From CAZLGO01 sp964559295 (lineage in GTDB: Archaea; Methanobacteriota; Methanobacteria; Methanobacteriales; Methanobacteriaceae), in NCBI GenBank assembly GCA_964559295.1, contig CAZLGO010000009.1:1-31117 (forward strand): a stretch of DNA of 31,117 bases. The letters are read 5' to 3'. How positions within the stretch are numbered: position 1 is the first letter of the stretch; each line of letters starts with the position of its first letter. Under the pieces are notes generated by a model. The model was not told the origin of the DNA. It saw only the letters and a list, made by a program, of their open reading frames with translations, and did no database searches. Below are positions 7,678 to 15,700 of this stretch, piece by piece. The translations under genes were made by a program, and so were the position numbers.

Positions 7678-8349
7678 ATGATATTTGTAAAAGATAAGGA
7701 TGTAGTAGTCCCTGGAGATATTCTTGCGGATAATGAATATCACCCAGGAATAGGAACTTTTAGAGATGAAGATAAAATATGCTCATCTGTCGTTGGCTTG
7801 GTGACCATAAGAAACAAAAAAATAAATGTCATACCCCTGCAGAGTAAATACATTCCAAAAAGAGGAGATATTGTAATTGGAGATGTTGAGGATATAAGGT
7901 TTTCTATGTGGAATTTTGACATTAACTCCCCATATTCAGGGTTTTTACCCGCTTCAGATGTTTTTGGAAAAGAAAAGAAGGAATTAAGTAGCGTATTTGA
8001 TGTTGGGAACGTTTTGCTCCTGAGAGTTGTTGACGTTGATGAGATAAAGCATGTGAAATTAGTTCTAAAAGGTTGAGGTCTTGGTAAATTTAAGGGTGGT
8101 ATCCTAATCAAGATAACTCCGACCAAGGTACCGCGGCGTATTGGGAAGAGAGGTTCTATGATAAACATGATAAAGGACCAGACGAAGTGTGAAATCGTAG
8201 TTGGTCAAAATGGAGTTGTATGGGTTAAAGGAGACCATGCGATGGAGCGAATCGCCCGGAAGGTCATAAAGACAATAGAAGAGCAAGCTCACACCTCAGG
8301 ATTAACAGACAGAGTAAGAAAGATGCTTGAAGAAGAAATCAAAACATAA
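7678..8349 (+). CDS. rrp4: Exosome complex RNA-binding subunit Rrp4, interrupted by an in-frame TGA
   Basis: Rrp4 caps the archaeal exosome ring of Rrp41/Rrp42 and feeds RNA into it through its S1 and KH domains. The reading begins at ATG 7678 (GAGGTG site 7666-7671): N-terminal domain with DVVVPGDILADN, S1 domain to about residue 132 (VKLVLKG), then TGA at 8074-8076 (codon 133). The same frame continues without gap as GLGKFKGGILIKITPTKVP, the KH GxxG loop (IGKRGSM) and VGQNGVVWVKG, ending with TAA at 8349. The TGA occupies a site where homologues usually carry Arg or Lys, so a single base change (AGA or CGA to TGA) would explain it. Reinitiation at ATG 8158 would lose the GxxG loop. A sequencing error, a genuine lesion and readthrough all remain possible. 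Confidence 0.88.
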
Positions 8350-8364
8350 TTAGTAATTAGGAGA

Positions 8365-9057
8365 GTGATTCTTATTTCAACAAGGTCAGATGGAAGAGCT
8401 TTTGATGAATTAAGACCCCTAAAGATAGAAGCAGGAATATTAAAAAGAGCCGATGGATCAGCATATGTCGAATTAGGAGGCAACAAAATCTTAGCTGCTG
8501 TCTATGGTCCAAGAGAACTTCATATAAGACACATGCAGCGACCAGATAGAGCTATTATAAGATGTAGATACAACATGGCACCTTTTTCTGTTGAAGATAG
8601 GAAGAGACCAGGTCCTGATAGAAGATCCGTTGAAATATCTAAAATAACGGCGGATGCCCTAAAACCAGCCATTTTTTTGGAGAAATTTCCAAGATCAACC
8701 ATAGATATCTTTGTAGAGATCCTTCAGGCAGAAGGTGGAACAAGGTGTGCTGGTATAACAGCTGCTTCAGTTGCCTTAGCAGATGCTGGAATACCAATGA
8801 GCGATTTGGTTGCATCTTGTGCAGCAGGAAAGACCGATGGTCAGGTTGTTTTGGATTTATCTGAAAATGAAGATAAGGAAGGTGAAGCTGATTTACCTGT
8901 TGCCATAATGCCAAGAACAAATGAAATAACACTTCTTCAGATGGATGGGCATCTTACACAAGAAGAATTTGAAGGAGCCCTGGATTTGGTAATTAAAGGA
9001 TGTAAAAAAATTAATGAAGAGCAGAAAAAGGCTTTGAAAAACAGATACGGTGAATGA
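8365..9057 (+). CDS. rrp41: Exosome complex exonuclease Rrp41
   Basis: Rrp41 is the catalytic RNase PH-like subunit of the exosome hexamer and degrades RNA phosphorolytically. The 230-residue product begins at GTG 8365, with no in-frame ATG nearby; the AGGAG just upstream is unusually close to it. Family motifs: RSDGRAFDELRPLKIEAG, RADGSAYVELGGNKILAAVYGPRE, RCRYNMAPFSVEDRKRPGPDRR (RNA and phosphate binding), EGGTRCAGITAASVALADAGIPM, and the acidic catalytic stretch DKEGEADLPVAIMP. It is preceded by rrp4 and overlaps the ribosome site of rrp42. Confidence 0.95.
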   Translation: MILISTRSDGRAFDELRPLKIEAGILKRADGSAYVELGGNKILAAVYGPRELHIRHMQRPDRAIIRCRYNMAPFSVEDRKRPGPDRRSVEISKITADALKPAIFLEKFPRSTIDIFVEILQAEGGTRCAGITAASVALADAGIPMSDLVASCAAGKTDGQVVLDLSENEDKEGEADLPVAIMPRTNEITLLQMDGHLTQEEFEGALDLVIKGCKKINEEQKKALKNRYGE

Positions 9058-9058
9058 T

Positions 9059-9850
9059 ATGAACAGCATAGTTTCTGACATTACAAGAGAGAATATAATA
9101 AATCTTATAAAGAATAAAGAAAGAATTGATGGTAGATCTCCAAATGAATATCGAGATATATCTCTTGAGACTGGTGTAATTGGAAAGGCAGAAGGTTCTG
9201 CCAGAGTGAAAATAGGCAGTACACAAATATTAATTGGAGCAAAACCACAAATTGCCGAACCATTTCCAGATTCACCGTCCTTAGGTATCTTAATGACCAA
9301 TTCAGAATTATTACCAATGGCTTCTCCAACCTTTGAACCTGGTCCTCCTGATGAAAGATCTGTAGAACTTGCAAGAGTGGTAGATCGATGTATAAGGGAG
9401 GGAGGAGTGGTTGATTTTGAAAAACTATGTGTAGTTGAAGGGGAAAAGGTATGGATGATATTTTTGGACATACATGTTCTTGATCACGATGGGAACCTGA
9501 TAGATGCATCTGTCTTGGGAAGTGTTGCTTCCTTAATTGACACAAAGATACCTCATGCAAGCTATGAAGATGGCAAGATCATCCTTGATTATGAAAACAT
9601 GCGTCCATTGCCTATAAATGAGAAGGCCCTGATGTGTACCTTTGCAAAAATAGGAGATGAACTTGTAGTTGATCCATCAGTAGAAGAAGAAAGAGTCATG
9701 GACGCTAGAATTTCAATTGGAATGCGGGAAGATGGCACCATATGCGCAATGCAAAAAGGCGGAGCAGGACCTTTAACAAAGGACGACTTAATGAAGGTGG
9801 TCGGGATAGCGAAAGATAAAACAAGAGAACTTCGGGCGTATCTGGGGTGA
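9059..9850 (+). CDS. rrp42: Exosome complex component Rrp42
   Basis: Rrp42 is the inactive RNase PH-like partner that alternates with Rrp41 in the hexameric ring. ATG 9059 follows a GGTGA site (9049-9053) and gives 263 residues starting MNSIVSDITRENIINLI. Family traits: ERIDGRSPNEYRDISLETG, GSARVKIGSTQILIGAKP, FEPGPPDERSVELARVVDR and VWMIFLDIHVLDHDGNLIDA. The catalytic acidic residues of Rrp41 are replaced (DYENMRPLPINEKALM), consistent with its structural role. It overlaps the end of rrp41 only by regulatory sequence, so co-translation is likely. Confidence 0.95.
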   Translation: MNSIVSDITRENIINLIKNKERIDGRSPNEYRDISLETGVIGKAEGSARVKIGSTQILIGAKPQIAEPFPDSPSLGILMTNSELLPMASPTFEPGPPDERSVELARVVDRCIREGGVVDFEKLCVVEGEKVWMIFLDIHVLDHDGNLIDASVLGSVASLIDTKIPHASYEDGKIILDYENMRPLPINEKALMCTFAKIGDELVVDPSVEEERVMDARISIGMREDGTICAMQKGGAGPLTKDDLMKVVGIAKDKTRELRAYLG

Positions 9851-9854
9851 TAAT

Positions 9855-10124
9855 ATGGGGAGAACAAAAAAAGTGGGTATAACCGGAAGATTTGGTCCCA
9901 GATATGGTAGAAAAGCAAAAAGAACCGTGAAAAAAATAGAAGAGAGAATGAAAAAAGATCATATATGTCCTCAATGTGACAGAGCTGGTGTGAAGAGGGT
10001 AAGCAGTGGAATATGGATCTGTAGAAAATGTGGCACCACATTTACAGGAGGTGCATACCTTCCTGTAACTCCGATGGGAAAGGCTGCAACAAGAAACATA
10101 AAGAGAATTGTTGAGGGTTTGTAA
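9855..10124 (+). CDS. rpl37ae: 50S ribosomal protein L37Ae
   Basis: This small zinc-ribbon ribosomal protein (89 residues) has the pattern C38-x2-C41 (CPQC) and C56-x2-C59 (CRKC). Its N-terminal region is basic (MGRTKKVGITGRFGPRYGRK) and its C-terminus is typical (GGAYLPVTPMGKAATRNIKRI). A GGGTGA site overlapping the rrp42 stop precedes the ATG. It is followed by rpoP with a one-base overlap, as in many archaea. Confidence 0.96.
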   Translation: MGRTKKVGITGRFGPRYGRKAKRTVKKIEERMKKDHICPQCDRAGVKRVSSGIWICRKCGTTFTGGAYLPVTPMGKAATRNIKRIVEGL

Positions 10125-10255
10125 TGTATCGATGCGCAAAATGTGGGACTTTAGTGGATCTTAAAGGATATATTGAGCCAAAATGTCCAAAATGCAGATA
10201 CAGAATTCTCTTTAAGGAAATTCCGCCTGTAAAAAAAGTGATAAAAGCAAGGTAA
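10124..10255 (+). CDS. rpoP: DNA-directed RNA polymerase subunit P (RpoP/Rpb12)
   Basis: This is a 43-residue zinc-binding subunit of archaeal RNA polymerase. The ATG overlaps the last base of the L37Ae TAA. The protein reads MYRCAKCGTLVDL, then PKCPKCRYRILFKE, giving zinc ligands C4, C7, C21 and C24, and ends with the basic tail KKVIKAR. Size, Cys spacing and position after L37Ae all match the family. Confidence 0.93.
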   Translation: MYRCAKCGTLVDLKGYIEPKCPKCRYRILFKEIPPVKKVIKAR

Positions 10256-10256
10256 C

Positions 10257-10763
10257 ATGTTGATAACAACCTCAAGAAAACCATCAAGAAGAACAAGATC
10301 CTTTTGTCAGAATTTGGGAGAAGTGTTGCACCTAATGTACATGAACAGAGGAAAGATGAACATCCGGGATATTCTAAGGGAAGCTGATGATTTGGGGTTT
10401 GAAAAAATTGCAATAATATCTGAGATAAAAGGAAATCCAGGTAGAATGACCTTTTACGATAAGAGAGGAGAACGTCTTTTATCCTTGCATATTACGGTTG
10501 CGTTCTTAGAATCAAAAGGTAGAATAAAAAAAGATGATCTTAGTATAAGATGCGACGTGGATGATCTTAGAGAACTTGTTGAGATTCTAAACATTCCCCC
10601 AAATACTGGTAAATCAAATTCAAACATGATATGGATTAAAAGGGGGAAGAGAGACAAAAAAGCTGTTATAGAATTTTATGATGATGCAGGTATACAGATT
10701 AATCCCAAAATCTATGTGAAGGATTGGAAGTATTATGAAAATCGTAAAACATCTGGTGGCTGA
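10257..10763 (+). CDS. Brix domain-containing ribosome biogenesis protein
   Basis: This 168-residue single-domain archaeal Brix protein is related to eukaryotic Imp4/Brix rRNA-processing factors. The signature N-terminus MLITTSRKPSRRTRSFCQNL is the sigma70-like RNA-binding strand typical of the family, followed by NRGKMNIRDILREADDLGFEKIAIISEIKGNPGRMTFYD. It starts one base after the rpoP stop and overlaps the start of pcc1. Its presence in the exosome/RNase P string fits a role in rRNA or ribosome maturation. Confidence 0.9.
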   Translation: MLITTSRKPSRRTRSFCQNLGEVLHLMYMNRGKMNIRDILREADDLGFEKIAIISEIKGNPGRMTFYDKRGERLLSLHITVAFLESKGRIKKDDLSIRCDVDDLRELVEILNIPPNTGKSNSNMIWIKRGKRDKKAVIEFYDDAGIQINPKIYVKDWKYYENRKTSGG

Positions 10764-11010
10764 ACTTGAAATCTCATTTGATAGTTCTGATGATGCGCAT
10801 TTGATCTTAGAATCAACAAAACCAGAAATCCGCACTGCTCCATCCGAGAGATCATCCATTCATGTTGATCTGGAAAATAATATCCTAAAGACACAAATTG
10901 ATGCAAAAGATATATCATCGCTTCGAGCATCCATAAATTCTTATTTAAGATGGATAATATTATCTTACGATATCAACCTTCTAAAAAAAATTGATGAAGA
11001 AACCCTTTAA
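10735..11010 (+). CDS. pcc1: KEOPS complex subunit Pcc1
   Basis: Pcc1 is the small dimerising subunit of KEOPS, which makes N6-threonylcarbamoyladenosine (t6A) on ANN-decoding tRNAs. The 91-residue protein has the typical two-strand, one-helix start (VAELEISFDSSDDAHLILESTKPE), a short loop, then VDLENNILKTQIDAKDISSLRASINSYLRWI. It overlaps the Brix gene by 29 bases. Position after Brix and before prefoldin is common in archaea, which strengthens a call that sequence alone would leave moderate. Confidence 0.85.
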   Translation: MKIVKHLVAELEISFDSSDDAHLILESTKPEIRTAPSERSSIHVDLENNILKTQIDAKDISSLRASINSYLRWIILSYDINLLKKIDEETL

Positions 11011-11064
11011 AAAAAAGCTTTGACGTAAATGGATGAAGCCATATCTTATGGTTATTAAGAAAGG

Positions 11065-11117
11065 TTGATCAAAACTTATCTTTGGATCAATCCTTTTTGA
11101 AAGGATTGGAGGTGATC
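11065..11117 (+). promoter_or_regulatory. Promoter-like element and hairpin enclosing the prefoldin beta ribosome site
   Basis: TTGATCAAA at 11065-11073 is followed by a weak TATA-like ACTTATCTT. A perfect 9-bp stem, CAATCCTTT (11088-11096) with loop TTG and AAAGGATTG (11100-11108), abuts the strong Shine-Dalgarno GGAGGTGATC (11108-11117). Bases GAT 11085-11087 can also pair with ATC 11115-11117, which would leave the Shine-Dalgarno core in a bulge. It could influence translation of prefoldin beta. Confidence 0.4.
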
Positions 11118-11119
11118 AA

Positions 11120-11485
11120 ATGGAACTTCCGAAAAATATACAACATCAAATAGCTCAATTCCAGCAGATACAGCAACAGGCTCAAGCAATTTCAATGCAA
11201 AAACAGAATGTTGGATTACAACTTAAAGAGACCGAAAAAGCATTGGATGAATTAAAAGAACTTGAAGAAGATGCTGATATTTATAAAACTGCCGGAAGTC
11301 TGCTTATAAAAGTAGGTAAAGATAAAATAAAAAAAGAACTTGAAGATAAATTAGAAACTCTGCAACTTAGAGACAAAACCCTTAAGCGGCAGGAAGAGAG
11401 AGTCGTAAAAAGGCTCCAGGAGATGCAAGTAACCATTCAAGAGGCAATGCAGGCAGCAGGAATAACTCCGGGGTCAGGTACTTGA
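11120..11485 (+). CDS. pfdB: Prefoldin subunit beta
   Basis: Prefoldin beta forms the beta4 part of the hexameric jellyfish-shaped chaperone that hands unfolded proteins to the thermosome. The 121-residue protein consists of two long coiled-coil helices (about residues 5-50 and 75-115) flanking the short beta hairpin (DADIYKTAGSLLIKVGKD). It is Gln/Lys/Glu rich as expected: HQIAQFQQIQQQAQAIS at the start and ERVVKRLQEMQVTIQEAM near the end. A textbook GGAGGTGATC site precedes the ATG. The stop overlaps the TTG start of the next gene. Confidence 0.95.
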   Translation: MELPKNIQHQIAQFQQIQQQAQAISMQKQNVGLQLKETEKALDELKELEEDADIYKTAGSLLIKVGKDKIKKELEDKLETLQLRDKTLKRQEERVVKRLQEMQVTIQEAMQAAGITPGSGT

Positions 11486-11763
11486 AGAGATTAAGTGACA
11501 ATGATCTTGAAGAGATTGCAGAGATTGCAGTCTCTGCTGCCCAAGGTTTCATCTTCTCAAGGGTTTCGAAAAAAGAGATCATTGATCTCGATGTAACTGC
11601 AGAAATTGATTACAACGAGAAGCTGAATATTGATGTTGTGGTCGATATTCTGTTTGATGATCCCACAAAGGCAGATAGAAAAATTGCTGATGATGCAGCT
11701 GATTATGCGATAGAGAAAGTTGAGAAGTTTTTGGATCAAAGTTACAGGATTAACCCTGATTGA
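11482..11763 (+). CDS. DUF3194 family protein downstream of prefoldin beta
   Basis: This is a conserved archaeal protein of unknown function, 93 residues long, usually found directly after prefoldin beta. The TTG start overlaps the prefoldin TGA (TTGA), a translational-coupling arrangement. The sequence MKRLSDNDLEEIAEIAVSAAQGFIFSRV, then DLDVTAEIDYNEKLNIDVVVDI and ADDAADYAIEKVEKFL, indicates a helix, a beta sheet and a helix. No catalytic motif is visible. It closes the supercluster; a T-run follows at 11769-11777. Confidence 0.82.
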   Translation: MKRLSDNDLEEIAEIAVSAAQGFIFSRVSKKEIIDLDVTAEIDYNEKLNIDVVVDILFDDPTKADRKIADDAADYAIEKVEKFLDQSYRINPD

Positions 11764-11857
11764 TAATATTTTTTTTTAAAAAAGTATTTATATGATGAAT
11801 ACAAAGGAATTATTGACATAGGTTTTCCTCCTCTGTCGTTTCATCTGCAGTTTAGAA

Positions 11858-11899
11858 GTAGGGATCCAAGCTAAGTTAAATAAAAATCAGGATCCCTAC
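11858..11899. repeat. 10-bp perfect inverted repeat in a gene-free region
   Basis: GTAGGGATCC (11858-11867) and GGATCCCTAC (11890-11899) are perfect inverted copies separated by 22 bases. There is no trailing T-run, so a terminator is not the obvious reading. The arms resemble the ends of the IS remnant at 12032-12522 (TAGG-x-TCC core), which suggests relics of related transposon ends. The surrounding 11764-12031 contains no gene I can recognise. It also carries another inverted repeat, GTTAAGAA/TTCTTAAC (12010-12017 and 12044-12051), which overlaps the IS left end. Confidence 0.6.
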
Positions 11900-12031
11900 A
11901 AAATTTCCAACGGATTTTTACACACAACGTGAATAACGACCAATTCAATTCAAAATAACCATTTTTAACAAAAATAACAAGCAATAACTATTTCCTAATG
12001 CATAATGAAGTTAAGAACTTTTAAACTACTA

Positions 12032-12522
12032 TAGGGTCCTAGATTCTTAACTATTTTCTGAGAATTTTTACAGCTTCGTTTTAACTTTTGAGTATGTTAT
12101 TATACTCTTTTCATAAAAGTACATTTTATAATTTTCTTATAAGCAATTTAAGGCATTATAACCTAACTTTCAAATGGAGTTTGTTAGGCGCATACTTAAA
12201 TTAAACGGAATAAGCTATCCTATAACCTCCTACAAACATAGTAAAATACCAGAGAAAATAAGAACGTTCTTCCAAAAATTAAAAGCTGAATTCGCAAAAT
12301 CCAACATTGGCAGGAATACAAACCATAAGGAGCTCAATCGATGATCTTTTCAAGTTAGCTAAAAAAGGATTGTTTTTAGACAAATTGCATCTTTATACCA
12401 TGCGATCAGTCCATAAATTCATCCCTCTAAATGCACTTTTAGCAGGGATTCTTGCATTATTAGGTTACAAAACAAAAAGAGAAGATAGAGGCTTGTTGTA
12501 TTGTGGAAGATCTAGGATCCTA
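12032..12522 (+). mobile_element. Decayed insertion sequence remnant with imperfect terminal inverted repeats
   Basis: TAGGGTCCTAGAT (12032-12044) matches the reverse complement of 12510-12522 (TAGGATCCTAGAT) at 12 of 13 positions. Between them lies the C-terminal part of a frameshifted transposase-like reading. At about 490 bases the element is far too short for an autonomous IS, so it looks internally deleted. I could not find a convincing target-site duplication. The family is not assigned. Confidence 0.55.
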
Positions 12523-12594
12523 AAGATTTGTAGTTTTTTTGCTTCTGATCCAGGATTTGAAGTATTAAAAATATCCTTCTATTTGTTATTATAG
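12162..12594 (+). pseudogene. Transposase fragment, C-terminal part, frameshifted
   Basis: Two overlapping frames read as one broken protein. The first frame, open from 12162 with an ATG at 12174, gives MEFVRRILKLNGISYPIT and continues to a TGA near 12344. The second frame, from about 12307, gives IRSSIDDLFKLAKKGLFLD, then KLHLYTMRSVHKFIPLNALLAGILALLGYKT. The R-SIDDLFKLAK...LHxYTxRSVxKFxxLNxLLAG pattern resembles the C-terminal region of archaeal DDE transposases. The catalytic N-terminal part is missing. The open frame runs past the right terminal repeat (12522), so its last residues are probably not original. Family assignment is tentative. Confidence 0.55.
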
Positions 12595-12680
12595 TATTAC
12601 TTTTTAATTTAGTATTACTTTTTTTGCGAATTTTTGAAAAAAGTAATAACAGTTGATCAGTAAGTATTATATATCATGGA
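12592..12680 (+). promoter_or_regulatory. Operator palindrome and promoter of the CobN-like gene
   Basis: GTATTAC at 12612-12618 and its inverted partner GTAATAAC at 12643-12650 frame a 39-bp element. The inner arms match over 12 bases (TATTACTTTTTT and its complement). A further direct copy, AGTATTACTTTTT, lies at 12593-12605. Directly downstream are TTGATCAG (12653-12660) and a TATA box TTATATAT (12668-12675). The same arrangement with identical spacing recurs at 18067-18129, upstream of the next operon, so a shared transcription factor site is likely. Confidence 0.7.
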
Positions 12681-12720
12681 GATCAATTCCTCCTTAAGAA
12701 ATAAAAAGGAGGTGAAAAGT

Positions 12721-15700
12721 ATGAAAAGTATTAAAAGACAAGCGATATTACTAGCGCTTACACTTGTTTTTGCGCTGACACTTTGTGCAGCTGTTGCAGC
12801 CGAGGATACAGGAGGTACTGCGGCTGATTCAACTGCAGGATCAATTGGTGCATCAGCTACAGCTGATTCTTCAGGTTTTGATTCAGAATCAGTCGATACA
12901 TCAACAGCTTCTGAAGCAGCGGATGTGTCGAGTTCCGAACCAGGTACAACAACTGATTCTTCTTGTCTTGATTCAAGTGAAGGGTCATCAACTGTAGAAC
13001 AAACAACAAAAGATGAACCAACATCAGTACCAGATGAAATATCACAAGATATCGAGTCAGAAAGTGAAACAGAAACATCAGAAGATGAGACCATAGAAGA
13101 AACAGATACAGAAGCTACTATACAAGCAGACGAATGTGTGAATGGTCTTGTAGACCCAAGAGTTCTTATCATACACTCATCTAGCAGCACAAAAATGACA
13201 AATGATGCGGCACATAACATCATGAATCTCATAAATCCAACGCAACCAGGTTACGATCCAGACGATTCATCCACATGGTTAGTGAGATTTGACATACGCA
13301 CCACAAGTCAGATAGCTGAAATGAGTCCAGATGACCTTAAAAGTCTAATCGAAAACGCAGATATCATCATCTGTGAATGGATTTTTGAGCCAGGTTTAAG
13401 CAACTTCAAAAACGTCATAAATGCCAATCCAAATATCCTTAAAAACAAACCAGGCAAGATATTTCTTGCACTAGAAAGCTACCCAGAATTGACCAAGTTA
13501 AGCCAAATAAATGGTAATTTTCTCTTCGAAGGAGTATCAGACAGCGTAATTGGAAATACTGATACAAAAAACACTATCTTGTACGACCTTAAGAACGCAA
13601 ACTTCCCACGGCTAAACACTTATAAAACAACTTACCCACAGATTAGTGATTGGATAAATGCTGGAGTCTATTATGCAGCAAAAGGAACAAAAAACTATGA
13701 AAATCAGTATAAATGGGCTTTAAAAGAATTCACAGAACTTAATGGAGGTACGTGGCCTTCTGAGTGGGATCCTGAACCATATTACGTCCTTCCAAAAGAG
13801 ATGCTCTACAGGGATGGAACAATCTTTACAAGTCTCGAAGAGTATCTGACTCAATATCCACTTGATCCTTTAAAACCAACAGTAGGTATTGTAGAATACG
13901 ACAGTCCTGTGCTTGCTGGTAACATGGATCACTTTGAAACCACAATAAACAAACTGACGGATAAAGGATTTAATGTGATACCAGTGGCTGGTGCTTATTC
14001 TGGTACAATTGGAACACAACCATTGAACATCTATTCAGCGATGGTAAAATTCTTCAGCTACGACCCAGATGATCCCAACCATGTGGTTACCACCACGGAG
14101 TATGAGGCAAACTCCAGCAAATACAGTTACAGAATAGATGCTTTAGTTAGCTTCTATTATTTCTCCCTTGGATCTGGATTTTTAGACCAGACTAACAAAT
14201 TCCTGGACAACATGAATGTACCAGTTTTCAGAGCAATGAGCACTACCAAAAGAACAGAAGGTGAATGGTTAACCTCTGATGATGGACTTGTCTGGAGCGA
14301 CACCTATTACCAGATAGCTATACCTGAGACACAGGGCATAATAGAACCAATATTCGTGGCTACAACAGAAAAAGAGTTAGATCCTGTAACAGGGGCTGAG
14401 TTGATCCACTACAAAGCGATTCCAGATAGGATAGACAAGTTAACAGAGAGGGTTAAAAACTGGGTAAAGTTGAACTTGAAGTACACGAATAATGAAGATA
14501 AAAAAATAGCTCTGATCTACTACAACTACCCACCAGGAAAACAAAACATCGGTGCAAGTTATCTTGCGGTTCCAGATAGTATAATTGAGATACTCAATAT
14601 GCTCAAACAAGAAGGATACACTGTTAACAATATTCCACAGACTGCGGATGAACTTGTAAGCATGATGCTTGAGCGAGGGATCAATGTTGCTAATTGGGCA
14701 CCAGGGATTCTCGAAGAAATGGCAAACAATCCCAATACAATCTTATGGGACGCGGAAGAATACAAGGCTTGGTTTGACAGTCTGAATTCAATAGCCAAAA
14801 AAGAAATAATCGAAGGACCGGCAGGATACATCGAGGAGCTAACTAAGCTTGGAGTAGAATATGGTTTACAAAAAAACGATGAAACTGCAAAAACTGCAAC
14901 AATAAAGAGTATAGAAAAATGGACACAAGAGATGACAAGTCTCGCTAACACCTATCCAGAGAAATCCCAACAAGCCGTTGAACAGATAAACAACATGAGC
15001 AATGCACTTAAACAGATAATGAATGGTGAGGATGCATGGAACTCATTCTACGAAGCAAAAAATGCCTTCATGGCCCTTGAAATTCCAGGGCTTACAGGTT
15101 GGGGAGAAGCACCAGGAAATATAATGACAGTTACAAGGGATGGAAAAGAATACATTGTAATTCCAGGAATGTACTTTGGAAATGTCTTCATTGGTCCTGA
15201 ACCACAAAGAGGATGGGAAGCTGATGCAGATAAGTTCTACCACAGTACAGTTGTTCCACCACCACACTGTTATCTTGCATGGTATGCGTGGGTAAATTCC
15301 GTATTTGATGCTGATGCTCAGGTACACATAGGAAGACATGCTACATACGAATGGTTGCCAAGAAAACAGGTCGCTCTAGCTGAATTTGATTACTCAGACA
15401 TAACGATAGCAGATACTCCCTCAGTGTATATTTACATAATAGATGGAATTGGTGAAGGATTACAGGCTAAAAGAAGAGGTCTTGCAGTAATTGTGGATCA
15501 TCTAACACCGCCACTTACAACAACAACCCTTTATGGAGGGTTCTTGGAGCTTAAAGAAGATATCGAACAATACCAAATACACAATGGAGATGCTAAAAAA
15601 CCTTATGCGGAGGCTATCAGATCTAAAGTAAATGAGCTCAACTTAGGGACAGATTTAGGCATAAATCCGGATGATCTGACCGATGAAGAATTGGTAGAAA

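Noticed and set aside
8074..8076. Selenocysteine at the rrp4 TGA
   Set aside because: The position normally carries Arg or Lys, no Cys is expected there, and I saw no selenocysteine insertion structure; readthrough, mutation or error are simpler.
12676..12720. Upstream in-frame ATG extending the CobN-like protein by 15 residues
   Set aside because: It abuts the TATA box; ATG 12721 has a strong AAGGAGGTGA site and opens a proper signal peptide.
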